Shown here one piece after another: positions 1 through 13,100 of a stretch of DNA of 64,000 nt. The position numbers and the translations under genes were made by a program. The first letter of the stretch is position 1. Each line of letters starts with the position of its first letter. The notes below the pieces were generated by a model, which saw only the letters and a program-made list of their open reading frames with translations, searched no databases and was not told the origin of the DNA. The DNA is from Yamagishiella unicocca (lineage: Eukaryota > Chlorophyta > Chlorophyceae > Chlamydomonadales > Volvocaceae). The stretch spans positions 868,001-932,000 of the forward strand of contig BDSL01000004.1 of assembly GCA_003116995.1 (NCBI GenBank). Direction: 5' to 3'.

Positions 1-877
1 ATAGCAGCAAGAATAATTGCTGCCGCTAGCAGGGCCCGGAGGCCTGACATCGTTTGGCGCACAACAAAGTCACGTCATCTGCGCTCAAAGCAAACTGTAC
101 CCGGGAAGCTTAATCACGACCAACCCATGTGATAGTGGTAATCCAAACTCTGTATATTTCGAGACCTCAATATTTCAGTTGACTTAAACGGAAAAAGCAA
201 GGAGGCGAATCGACGCGGCGGATTTTGGGGACGAGCACGCATGCATCGGGACCATCGCCCAACGTGTCAACAAATTAGACGCAACGACAATTATTGGGAC
301 GTTACGAAAAGGCCGCGGCGGCACCGGGCTTGGCAAATGCTGCGAGCATGTTCCGGCTGGCACGCTTTTCGCTTTCAATGTTACGCCTGCCAGGCATTCT
401 CTTTGATTCGCTGCAGGATAAATATCCAAACCTTTCAGCTTATAAACGTTACGAAAGCACTGCTCTGACGGCCCGGTCGAGGGCTTCGCGTGGGTCGCGA
501 CGAAGAGGAAACAATCCATAATTTCCTTGTTGCTCGCATGGCGCGATCTGTACATATGGCGCGCTGCACGCCGCAGTCCTTGTTCAAAAAACTGTTACAC
601 GGCACGGCTTTAGCCACTACAGCATAAGCTATCACGAGCATAGCGGCACCGCATCACTTACGTCCGTCATCGATAAGCACCCGAACCAGAAAGTTGGCAT
701 TTCACCACCGCCGCTGTATCCACGCGTACGTTCCGCGTGTGACGAGGTATGGCGGGACATCCCAGCCCCTGCCCTAGCCCCAGCTTTGCGACTGCCCGCC
801 AAGGAAGCTCATGCACCCAATTACTTACCCCTGCCGCTGAAACCCCAACCACTTGCGCCACCTCGGCCCCCCCCCTT
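1..877. other. Flank with no recognised gene
   Basis: This stretch lies downstream of the minus-strand FAP47 gene. Open frames of up to about 120 codons exist on both strands, but none resembles a known family, none shows a convincing splice-site chain, and they overlap one another in different frames. Its AT content is higher than in the coding part of the window. It probably holds intergenic DNA, or the untranslated end of a neighbouring gene beyond the window edge. Confidence 0.5.
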
Positions 878-882
878 TTACA
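878..882 (-). terminator. Putative polyadenylation signal of FAP47 (TGTAA)
   Basis: The plus strand reads TTACA, so the FAP47 transcript carries TGTAA about 275 bases past its stop codon. TGTAA is the usual poly(A) signal in volvocine algae. The cleavage site itself cannot be seen. A second TTACA at 594-598 would give a longer 3' UTR. Confidence 0.5.
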
Positions 883-1155
883 CTACCCCAGTACTTCACC
901 GCTGGGCGTCCACCAGCTCACGAAACGTCGCAACCGCCATTTCGAGCCGACGCGAGTTCCAACCGCGCAGATCCTGCCCTCTACCCCGTGACGGAAACCC
1001 TCTACTCCTTCCCTTCAATCCCCCACGTCTCCTCACTACAGCAGCGACTACTCACAATACGCCTCCCACACAGCTCCACAGATACACCCCCAGCACCCTA
1101 CAAGCCCCCTCCTATATTCCTCCCCCGTACATCCCCGCTATGGCAAGCCCGGGGG

Positions 1156-4100
1156 TCACCGCTTCCTCGGTGGCTCGTGCGCTGCCTTGGCCGCCTTCAT
1201 ATTGCTGGTGACGTAGTTCTTCCCCGTGGGCCGGCCCAGGCTGAGCTTGGCGTCCAGGGAGGGGTCCAGCTTGTTGTCCACGGACGGCGCGAACTGCTCC
1301 GGGCTGGGCGGCACGTAGGTGGGCATCCGACCGCGCAGCTCGTAGCTGTAGTGCATGTCGGAGGTTTGGACGTGCAACCGCCCGCGAACCACCTTACCGA
1401 ACTCGCGGCAGTTGTACGAGACCTGCAGCGGCGGCTCAGGCTCCGGGTCGCCGGGCTTGGGCATGGGCGGCAGCATTCCCTTGGCGGGGACCACGTTGAA
1501 GACCATGGGGGTATCGGAGGGGAAGGACGCGGTGAAGGGCTGCGGCTCGTAGCCGGAGGAGTAGAGCCGCAGGGGCACGTAGGAGTTGGTGCCCACGGCT
1601 GCCTCGATGGTTACGGTGCCGTCCAGGTCGGGTTCCGTGGCCTGTGCGGCGGCAACAAGAGGGGTTGCGAGGGAAGAAGAGGGGTTGCGAGGGAAGAAGA
1701 TGGGTTGCGAGGGAAGAAGAGGGGTTGCGAGGGAAGAAGAGGGGTTGCGAGGGAAGAAGAGGGGTTGCGAGGGAAGAACAGGGGTTGCGAGGGAAGAAGA
1801 GGGGTTGCGAGGGAAGAACAGGGGTTGCGAGGGAAGAAGAGGGGTTGCGAGGGAAGAAGAGGGGTTGCGAGGGAAGAAGAGGGGTTGCGAGGGAAGAAGA
1901 GGGGTTGCGAGGGAAGAAGAGAGGCGAAGGATAGCGGGTGATCTAGTGAAGAGCCGACCAACAAAGTAGAAGGAAGTGTACCGGTACCCCGGCTGGAGAG
2001 AAATAATCCTACGCACACCGTACCCGCATCCTCACTGCCGACTTGTCTGCCCTCCCCCGTGGGGGCCATCGCACCAGCAGCCACCCCAGCCCCACGGGGC
2101 CAGCAGCCTGCTGCCCTACCTGGAGCTGCATCTCGAAGCGCCAGCGCCCGCCGGTGGACTTGTTGATGACCAGCTCCAGGGAGGTGGGCGGCAGCATGCG
2201 CTGCGGCCCGAAGCATACACGGTACCGGAGCGGGGCGTCAGGCCGTGAGAGCCGCACGGGGGCGCTATCCACCGGCATCACCATCAGGGACTGCTCCAGG
2301 AAGGTCCTGAGGGGGAGGGGTAAAAGATAATCCACGAGTCCACGGCCGACAGGGGGGGGGGCGAGGGGCTTGTCAGTTAATCAGCGCGGGCGTGTAGCTC
2401 AGGTCACGTGGGTGCAGTACTGCGGTCCCAGGGGTGAGGGGGCCATGGCATGTGCGGTAGGGCCGGTGGTCAGGCCACCTCGGGGGGGTATTCGAGGAAG
2501 ACCCATGGATGGAGGGGGTAGGGCTCTTCCCGGCCTATGCAGCGCTGCGCCTCATGTCACGCCCCCGCCCCTCGCCCCTCCCCCGGCTTTCCCCACCCCC
2601 CCTCGCCGCGTCTTCTCGCCCCGCCCCCTTACCTGTGTTCCGCGGGCAGCACCATCTCGTGCGTGAACTCGTCCTCTGGTCCCACCTTCTGCAGCCCCGT
2701 CAGGACCACCTCCATCGTCTCCTCGATGCGGGAGCGGGCCTTGCACTTGTACCTGCGGGGGGGAGGCCGCGGGCAGGGACCATGAGGACACCACCGCTAG
2801 CTGGCATGAGGACACCACCGGCGTGAAGACCAGGCGGCATGATGGCGCCGCCGTGTGCCGCCACCTCGGACTGGAGGCTGGCTGTCAGGGCAGGCGGCTG
2901 ATACAGCCCGCAGCCCCCACCACCCCACATACACCCCAACCGGGTGTTTCCTCTACACACCAACCACCCACCCACGACACACCCACCCACCGCACACACA
3001 CGCACACACACACGCACACACACACCTACAGGCCCCCCCAGCCAGCATGCATCTCAAAACGTCTGTTCTAAACGGTTTGTTCTGGCATCCACGGGTCTTC
3101 CTCGACCTCCCCGGCCACCCACCTGAAAACCACGCCGCTGAGGCTGGCCTCCGTGAGCGCCCGCACCGGGAAGCGCCACACCAGCGTGTTGAGGCTGTAG
3201 CTGCTGCCCTCCACAGCCACCAGCACCTCGCACTTGCACGTCTTGAGCGCGGCGGGGGTGTACCGCAGCGGCACGTGCAGCGTGCCGTACGGTTGTACGG
3301 TGGTCTCCTGTATCGTCGCGACGCTGGTGCCCCCCCGCTGCGCGATGCTGCCCGACTGCGAAATGCCGCCGCCGGGGCCGCCCAGGTGGTTGGAGCTGGC
3401 GGCGCCGATGGCGCCGCCGCCGCCGCCCAGCGCTCTGGAGGAGGTGCTGCTGTTGAAGGGCCCTATGCGCAGCAGCTCGAACACGCCGTGCGGCTCGTCG
3501 GTTCGGAGCTGCACGCTGACGCTGGCCGCCTCCGGGAAGGGGTTGCGCCAGGTGACCACCCCCTGCCCCTGAGTGCCCAGCATGGTGGACATGGTGGTGG
3601 CCTCCATGATGGTGGGCAGCTCGCCGCGGCCGCGGACCTAGGTGTCAGGTGGGAGGGGGGGGACGCGGACCTAAGTGTCAGATGGGAGGGGGGGGACGCG
3701 GACCTAGGTGTCAGGTGGGGGGGGGCACGCGGGGGAGACGCGAGGGAGGGGGAGGGAGGGTGTGAGAGGAAACTCGAGAGGGGGGGGGAGGGGGAGAGAA
3801 GGGAGGCCTGGCAGGGGTGGCTTGGAAACGCGTGTTGGACGTAAGAGGCCAAAGGGGTGTTACAATAATAGAACCGGCCAAAGGGGTGGGGTGGGTCCAG
3901 GTACTGACGCAGGGCAGGGCAGGGCGAGGCAGTGTTGGGGTGGCGCGGGGGAGGCGCACGGCAGGGGGCCAGCTTGCCATTACAAGGACCGGAGCCACGC
4001 GTCCCGCCGCACGTTAGACAGGGTGCTTCCACGTGCCTGCTAGCCCAGCTTCGCAAAACCCCCGCCCTCAGTTTGTCGGCCGTGGATTCGCGGATTCTCT

Positions 4101-7100
4101 TACTCTTATAAAAAAAACTACCCGCCGCTCCCCCCCCCCTGCCGCCTCACCGTGTACTCCCAGGACCCCACCACGTCGCCGTCCACAGTGATGGTGGCCT
4201 CCTCCTCGTGGTCCAGGGTGCTGGGGGTGTACTCCACCAGCAGCTCGGCGGTGCCGTACGCGGGAAGAGCCACCTGTACGGCACGTGTTCGGCGTACGGC
4301 AGGCATTAAACTTGGGCTTGCTGGCTTCTGTTAACTGTCTCTCAAGCGGTACACATGCGACGAAATCGGGCGCAGTGGCTTACACCCCTCACGCACCAAT
4401 ACTTCTGCCCTTCCCCGTCCCAATACACCGCCACCCCCCCCCTCCCACCCCCCGCTCACTCCCTCCCCCCTCCCCCACCCACCATGGACGGCAGCACCGC
4501 AAAGTTGCGCGGGTTGCTGCTGCTCGCCGACAGCAGCACCGCCACCTCGAGCGGGTTCTCGATCGTCACCGGCCTCGTGGACGAGCGGCCCAGCTCCGCC
4601 TTCATGAGCGGCAGCTCCTCGGGGGGCGCGGGGTCCGCCGTCATGTTGACAAGGTAGCGGAACTCCCCCACCTCGTCGTTCACCAGCACCATGCTGCCGG
4701 TGGAGGTGCCCGCCACGAGGGGCGCGAAGAAGAACTCGAACGCCACCGGCTCCTGCGTGCCCGGCAGCGCCACCACTGCGGGGCCGCACAGCGCGACGTC
4801 CGAGTAGCGCACCGCCAGCTCCATGTCTTTGCGCAGCGGGTTGGCCATGGTGACGCCAACCGCCACTGCGCTGCGGACGGTGGCGTGCACGTCGATGGTG
4901 CCCACCTCGGGCGGCTCGGAGGCGCGGACCTCCAGTGTGTACCTGCGGGGGGGGGAAGGGAGGTTCGAGGAGGTTGGGGAGGGGGGGGGAGGAGGTTGGG
5001 GGGGGGAGGGGGAGGGAGTAAAGGATAATCCGCGAATCCACGGCCATGCCGGGGGTAGGGGTTTGAGGGGGGAGGGCGAGGGCGAGGGGGGGTAGTGGGG
5101 GTAGGGGTAGGCTGGGGGTGACGAGCTGTAGACAAGTGACCGACAATGGATGCGGGGGGGTCCAAGTTGTGACTGGAGGTGGAGCCACTGAGGTGGGCGT
5201 CAGTGAGAGAAGGGGAGGGGTAGATGGGCAAGGTGTTAGGGTGGTTTCGGAGCTGGAGGGGGGGGAAGACCGCCCATCCCATCAGCCACACCAACCCTCC
5301 TCTCACCACACGTATTGTCCGTCGTTGGTGGTGAAGGTGATGATGCCGTTGTAGGTGCCGCTGCGCTGCGGGCAGGCGGTGATCTTGTACTGGGAGGCGA
5401 TGCCGGAAGGCACCTTGACCTGCGGCACGCCCACCATGAAGTCCAGGTCGCACATCACCTGGGGGGGGAGGAGAGGGGAGGGGAGGGGTGAGTCAGCAGG
5501 CAGCAGGCGGCAGGGGGAACGAAGTGACGGGGATGGAGGAGAGGGAGAGACGCTCAGTCCCGGGGCCCTGCTCCCCGCTGCCTCTGCGGAGGCCTCCCTC
5601 TGTCCCCCCCCCAGCCGCCGCCGCCTCGCTGGGCTGGGCTGGGCTGGGCGACATCGCGACGGCCCTCACCCCCTCACCCAATGCTCACCCGGTATTCAGT
5701 CGAGATGCCGACGACGTTGGGCACATTGAACTGCTTCACTGAGGGCTTGCGAGCCTGCAAGCCGGCAGCGTGGGGCGGAGCGGGGGACAGTCCAGGGCGG
5801 GGTAAGGGGGAGGCGAGCACCGGGGACCAGTGGACGCACCGCCCTGCAATCAGGCCCCACTCATACCTCGTAAACCCTGCCCTCCCCCTGCCCTCCACCC
5901 TGCCCTCCCCCTGCCCTCCGCCCTGCCCTCCCCCTGCCCTCCACCCTGCCCTCCGCCCTGCCCTCCATCCTGCCCTCCGCCCTGCCCTCCACCCTGCCCT
6001 CCGCCCTGCCCTCCACCCTGCCCTCCACCCTGCCCTCCGCCCTGCCCTCCACCCTGCCCTCCACCCTGCCCTCCCCCTGCCCTCCGCCCTGCCCTCCGCC
6101 CTGCCCTCCGCCCTGCCCTCCGCCCTGCCCTCCGCCCTGCCCTCCACCCTGCCCTCCGCCCTGCCCTCCGCCCTGCCCTCCCCCTGCCCTCCGCCCTGCC
6201 CTCCCCCTGCCCTCCCCCCTGCCCTCCGCCCTGCCCTCCACCCTGCCCTCCACCCTGCCCTCCAACCTGCCCTCCACCCTGCCCTCCGCCCTGCCCTCCG
6301 CTCTATCCCTCCGCCCTGCACTCCGCCCTGCCCACCTGGCACTCTATGAGGATCTGCCCCTCCGCCAGGGGCTCCGCCGACCGCCCCATCAGCGTGTAGG
6401 TGTTCCGCTCCCCGGTGGCGTTGATGGCCAGCTCGAGGCTGCCCTTGATGTCACCTAGGGGGGGGGGGTAGAGGGACGAGGATAGAGGGCAAGGAAAGGC
6501 GGCGGTGAGGGAGAAGGGGTAAGGTGATGGCGGTGGAGTTGCTTCTGCGTTTCCATCCCTCCACCGTCAGCCACACGCCCTCTCACCCCCAATCCCCCAT
6601 CTCCCCCCACAGCACCCCTCCGCCTGGCGCCCCTCACCTGGCATGAGCGGCTTGAACTGCAGCGGGTACATGACGGTGCCGCCCGCGGGCACCACCGTCT
6701 CCCGCGGCCCCGTCCAGGGTCCCCCGTTGATGGTGGCGGACACCGTCATGTTGGTGTCGCCGGTGTTGACCAGCGGGATGTCCTGAGGGGGGTGGAGGGG
6801 CGGGTGGGGGCGGGTGGGGACGGGGATAGCGTGAGGGTGGGATGAGGCCAAGGCACTGATCAGGGGTCCGGGGGTACTGGGGCTGGTAGGTTTGCTGGTG
6901 GTGAGGTGGCCGGTACCACGGCAGGTACGGACAGCACACACAACGGCACGCGGCGATTCGGATGGCTCTTTTTGGCAGCTCTTTTTGGCAGCCTGCCACC
7001 TGCGGGCTGCGGGCGCGGCTTCGTCCACATTCCGGAAGGACGCGCCCAGCACCACCCACTTGAAGGACACGCTAAGATACACACACAGGCACAAACGCCA

Positions 7101-10100
7101 CGGACACGGACACGCAAAAAGCCACGGACAAAAGCCACGGACACGGACACGGACACGCTCGCGCGCTCCGCCGGGCTCCTTATAAAGCCCCCACCTGCGT
7201 GATGGGCTGCCGCGCCGACGTGGAGAACTCCAGCACGAAGTTCTGCGTCATGGTCTGCGCCGTGAGCTCCAGGTCGATGACCCGCACGTCCAGGGCGCTG
7301 GTCAGCATGATGCGGGTGGGGTAGATGCCGGTGCCGATGGGCGCCAGATGCAGCCGCAGCGTGTTGGGCTCGGGAGGGGGGGCCGCGTTGGGGTTGCGCT
7401 GAGAGCCGGAGCGCTGCGCGCCGCCGGCGCCGCCGGGGCCGCTGGGCGGTGCGGTGCTGGGTGGGTTGTTGCCCGAGGCTGCGGGCAGCTCGCTGGTGGA
7501 GAGGTTGAGGAGGGAGCGGGCGGAGAGGGCGATGTGGCCGGGGGTGGTCATGAGGCTGTTGGTCTGGGTCACCATGTAGGTCACCTCGGCTGCGGCGGAG
7601 GGGAGGGGAGGGGAGTAGGGAGGGGAGGGGGGGAGGGTGAGGGTGAGGGAGAGGCTGGGGTGGTAGGGTGAGGATGATGGCGTACCGCCGTACACCACAC
7701 ACCATACACAGGAGGCCCGGCTGCGGCCCACTCACATCCTTTGAAGGGGTCCTGCTTGATCAGCATCAGCTGCTCCTTGTCCTTGGCCAGCGGGTGCTTC
7801 TCCTGCGGGCAGGCGGCAGCCGGGGTAACGGAGGTGGGGCAGGAGGGGAGGCGGACAAGGGGGGGCAGGGGCCGCTGCCTTCCCCGTCGTTCCTTACCGC
7901 TCCTGCTCGTATCCCCCCTGTTAACCCCCTGTTAACCCCCTGTTAACCCCCACAGCCGAGGTTCCACCAATCGAGCACCAGCTGCACAGGCCCCCACCCA
8001 GCTGCCGCCCACCTGGAAGGCCCTCTTGGCCGCCTCCAGCGCCGAGTTCTGGAAGGGCAGCAGCAGGTCGTACATCTGCTGCGGCGCCTCCAGGGGCACG
8101 TTGCCCTGCGGCAGAGAACAGTTGCAAGGAGGGAGGGAGGGACAGGAAGAGCCTCAGCCAGTGACCACCCCAATCCCAACCCAAACCGCACACAAGCAAC
8201 CGCCCACTCCTAGCAGCCTTGCCCATAGCCCCATACGACTACCCCCATCTCCAGCCCCTGGCTCGGTGATCCCCCCCTGGACCCTCCCCCCTCGCGCATC
8301 TGCTCTCCCATCCGCCGCCTTCACCGCCCTTGATTTGTCGGCCGTGGATTCGCGGACTATCGTCCCCCCTTCCCCCACCCCGCGGCCCACCTTGACCTCC
8401 ATGATGGGCGACGGCAGCCCCGGCTCCCCCACCAGCTCGTAGCAGAACTCGCCCTGGTCCTTGTCCCGGAAGAGCACCGTGCAGTAGGCGGTGGTCATGG
8501 TGAAGGGCAGGAAGAAGCCCTTGATGCGCTCGGAGGCGTTCTGCTTGAGACGCAGTCGGTTACGGTCCAGGCCGAACGCGTCGGGCCACAGGCGGCCGAG
8601 CTTGGGAGCCAGGGGGTCATCAGCAGCGGTTTCTGTGATGGGAGGGTTCGAGGAAGACCCGTGGATGCCCGAAAAAACCGTTTAGAACAGACATTTTGAA
8701 ATGCAGCGGTTTCTGTGATGGGAGGGGGGGCATAGAAACCCAGTTACACGACCTGGGTAAATTAGCTGGCGCATTGGGGGGGGATGTCAGGAGGAGCGGC
8801 GGGTGGTGGTGAAGGAAAGGGTGCGTATCAGGTGGGGGGGGAGGTGAGGGGCAGCAGCTGTCGTGCGGTGCGGCAAGGGGGAGGTTGCGGGCGGTCCAGG
8901 GATGGCGCGGTGCAGGGCGGTGGTGGGGGGCGGAGGCTGGGGTGCTCACCGAAGACCTGGCTCTTGATGCGCGCGTTGCGCCTGTTTGCGATCTTGTTGC
9001 GAGCAGCCGCGGGGCTGTTCTTGGGCAGCGGGGGCTCCTCCTCCTTCTTGGGAAGCGGCTCGGCGGGCTCGTGCAGGATCTGGATCGTGAAGTCGCCGTC
9101 TGCGCGGATCCAAAACCGGCAGGGGCAGGAAGCTACATGATGTCCACGACCATGACGAAGGAGTCAGGTGACGACCAAGAGGAAGCGACCGACCGGCGCG
9201 GCGGCCACCGTATGGCCTCCCACCCGCACCCACCCGCACCCACCCACCCACCCTATGCACCAGCTACACTTCCCATGTCGAGTAACCGGTCCTTTTTTGC
9301 AAGCACCCGCCCGCACCCAACGGTTTTTCTCGCATCCACGGGCCTTCCTCGAAACCCACCCACCCGCCGGGAAGGGGTTTGTGACGGTGAACTCGAACAT
9401 CTGCATGTCGTACAGCGGGCCTTCGGTGCGCACTCGCTTGAGCGGCGCGCGCGTGTTGACCTTGCACGCCAGCTGGAACACCAGCGTGGCGGCGTGCACG
9501 CCGCCCTCGCGCTTGCTCATCAGCACCAGCCGCGAAGACTGCAGCGCACGCAAGCAGGCGGCAGCGAGGGGCGCGGGGTCCAGGGAGGCGGCGGGAAGGG
9601 GTCGGAAGGGGCGGCGTGGTGGGAGGATGGGCGGAGCATGCGGCAGGGGCAGGCAGGAGGACGGGGCCATAGCGCCACACCACACCACGCCACCCTAGTC
9701 TCCAAAACTCCCTGCCTCCAAACTCCAGCCGCGCGGAAGAGCAGGTGAATCCGGAAGGGTTCTTCCGGCCCTGGCCCTCGGCGCACCTGGGTCAACGTGT
9801 TGGTGGGCGTGCAGCGGATCATGAGCTTGGCGGAGGTCTTGGGTTCGATTCGCAGCGAGGACGACTCGATGGAGAAGTCGCGGTGGCCCTCCAAGCGCGC
9901 CGAGTAGCTGATGGCCTTTTTGCTGGGGTTGGTCAGCTCCAGCTCCTTGCACTGCGGTGGCGGCGTGCGGTGGGTCAGGTGGGTCAAGTGGGTCAGGTGG
10001 GTCAAGTTAATCGGTGTTCCTATTAAGTGCCGACCAACGGGCATCCTCGCAACCCTCCCTCCCTCAATGGGTTTTCCTTCGTACACGGGTTTCCTTGTAC

Positions 10101-13100
10101 CCTCCCGAGCTGAGCGGCACCTCCTCCTGTCCGTCCTGTCCGGCCCCTTGTGGGTCGCTGGCAGGCGAGGGATAGCCGGACGAGAGGCGACCCTAGCCCA
10201 GCCGCAAGCATACGCTGCCTCCGGGTCTTCCTCGAACCTCTCGGGTCGTCCTCTCATACCCCTCCCCCCCCTCTTCTCCTCTCGTACCCCTCCCCCTCCC
10301 GCGCACCTGCGTCTCGCCCAGCTTGCACGCGAAGTCGATGCACGACCGCGGCACGAACTGCGGCAGCGTGTGGTGCAGGTAGAGGCTGAGGACCATCATG
10401 TCCTTCGCGTCGGGGTTGATGATCTCATCAACCGTCACCTCGTACGGCAGGCCCAGGTCCTGAGGAGGGGGTGCCGGACCGGGCGGGGGAGCGGCTTGGC
10501 GTCAGCACGAGTTGGTGGACGGGAAAAGGGAGGGTTTCACTGGGAAACTCGTCAGGAGCATAGGGCCCAGTTCGACCCTTTCCGCCCCACCATACAGCCT
10601 CGCCGCGATTCCCACCCCAGATCCCCAAACACACACAAGCTCCCCCAAAAACAAAACCGGGGCCACCAACCCAAAACACACATGCCCCTTTCCCAGGTAC
10701 GCGTGCCGCCCCCCACCGTCATGATCTTGAGCACCATCTCGGCGTTCTCGCGCTTGTCCTGCTCGTCTCGGCAGTCCAGCTTGAGCGCCTTCTTCTTCTT
10801 CTCCAGCCCCGGCCAGTACCCGGACAGCAGCGCGAACAACACGCTGGCGTCGGACAGGTCTGCGGACGTCACGAAACCGATCCATGGGTCATTAGCAAGG
10901 GGGCGAGGAGCAGATACCGGTAACATACGCCGCCTGCCAACCCACATGACACTACCGCAGCATTATATCGCCGCGGATTACCGCCCTACCAGCATGAAAG
11001 TACGGCATGAAAGTACGGCACCGGTCTCTCCATCCCCCGCCCCCGCCGGCCTACGGGTTTCCTCTCATACTCCCGCCCTCGCGCGCCCAACTCTCCATCC
11101 CCCTCGGTCTTCCTCGAAACCTCCCCCTCCCTGGCGCACCCGACCCTTCATCCCCCTCCCTCTCCCTGGCGCGCCCGACTCTCCATCCCCCCCTCCCGCA
11201 TCCACGGGTCTTCCTCAAAACCCCCTCCCTGGCGCACCCGACTCGAAGTTGGTGATGCGGGGGAACTTGGCCCCGAACTCCCTGGCGCAGTGCGCCGACA
11301 TCCACGCCAGCAGCGCGGACTCCGCCACGCTGTAAAAGTTGGAGCCGATGATGGACGAGTCGGGGGGCAGCTCCAGACCCTCGGAGCCTGAGGGCGGGGG
11401 GTACAGAACATAACAGGTTACTCGACGTGGGAAGTATAGCTGGGGCATAGCCTTCGGGTGGGTTCGAGGAGGACGCGTGGATAGCCTTGGGGGGGGCCAG
11501 GAGGGGCAGCGGCGACGCAGCGGCGCGCGGGTCAGGGTTCAGGGTCACCCCTAAATCTTGCATCCGCACCCCTCAGCGATTCGTCCGCCGCCTCGCCGCA
11601 AGGAGGGTGTTGTGCCACAAGAGGAGTGTTGTGCCGCAGAGCAGGAGTGCCGGCGCCGACCTACCCGGCAGGGCGCGCAGGCTCTTGAGCGTGACCCTGC
11701 CCAGCACGAAGACCTTGAAGATCTGCAGCACCATGGAGTTCCACGCCTGCGCCGACACCATGGGGAAGTTGCCCTCCACCTCGGCCCACATGTCCAGGAC
11801 CTCCAGCTCGTCGTTGTTGTCGGTGGCCTGAGTGCTGCGCTCGTTCATGACCCTGCGGCCAGCACCCCGGAGGCAACGGCAGTTGGGTTAGCAGCAGTTA
11901 GCAGCAGCAGTTAGCAGCGGCAGTTACCGTAGTAGCAGCAGTTAGCAGTAGCGCAGGGCAGCAGCGGCAGCTGGCAGCAGCAGCAGTTAGCAGTAGCCCA
12001 CAAGGTGGGCGGGTGGGTCGAGGGGGCGAGGAGGCAGCGTGGTGTTGACGGGCTCTCTCACCTGCAGAAGTCCTCGTACTCGAGCAGCATCTCCGGCTTG
12101 ACGGCGTTCAGCAGGCAGCCGTGGGCCTTGAGGAACACCAGCACCGCGTCGAACTGCTGCAGCAGCTGCTTGACCGCCTCCTTGCGGTTGTTGGTCAGCT
12201 TGAAGATCTGGGGCGCGGCAGGCGGGAGGGCCGCGGCATGTAGGCAAGTAGGCAAGTAGGTATATAGGTACATAGGTGTATAGGTATATATAGATATATA
12301 GGTGTATAGATATATAGGTGTATAGGTATATAGGTATATAGGTATATAGGTGTTTAGGTATTTAGGTATTTAGGTATTTAGGTATTTAGGCATGTAGGCA
12401 TGTAGGTATGTAAGCAGGTGGACGAAGGGCCGGATGGCCAGGGCAGAGGGCAGGCAGGACAGAGTCTGCGGGGTGGCCAATCTGTGGTTCGAGGAGGAAC
12501 CAGCGCACCACCACTGCCACCCGTTCTCAATCCTCTCCCGCGGCGCCCACGGCACTCCCCCCCGCCCATCCATCCATGTCGCGTAACCGGTTTTTATGCC
12601 ACCCCCCGCCCCGCCCCACCGCACCCTCCCGCCCCTCTCTCCAGCCACGCGACACCCACCTTGCCCGGCACTGTCTTGCCGCTCAGCATCTCCACGACCT
12701 CCAGCAGCAGCTTGCCCCGACTGGCCATCATCTGCGCCCCCAGGTTCTCGAAGGGGCCGCGGGTGGTGGTGGCGTTCAGGTACCTGGCCACCCCGATGCA
12801 GGGCGCCTCGGGTCCCAGGCACAGGAGGGGCGGCGGCAGCTGGTAGGCGGCCTCCTCCAGGAACACGGGCATGCCGGGGTCGTGGCTGAACACAAGGTGG
12901 GCCTTATTGACCTGCGGGGACGGGGCAGGTCGCGGGCGTGGGCAGGAGGGCGGAGGGGAGGGTTAGGACTGGTGGGCGCAGGTAGGGGAGGGAGGTGCCA
13001 AACGAAACAGTGCCCCTTCGCCCTGTCCAACATGCCGCCCCCTGTCGACCCTGCACCACCACTACCACCTCCGCCACCACTACCGCCACCACTACCACCG

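Noticed and set aside
853..1941. A plus-strand 362-codon open frame antisense to the last FAP47 exon
   Set aside because: It depends on the GC-rich antisense of a real exon and on the minisatellite; no recognisable domain.
1611..2216. 200-290-codon open frames across 1600-2000 on both strands
   Set aside because: They are translations of the 20-bp minisatellite plus part of the true last exon of FAP47 in another frame.
5674..6399. Overlapping open frames of about 140-220 codons on both strands with Ala/Pro/Cys or Gly/Arg repeats
   Set aside because: They arise because the 12-bp array is a multiple of three. There are no start context, splice sites or homology, and the flanks are FAP47 exons on the minus strand.
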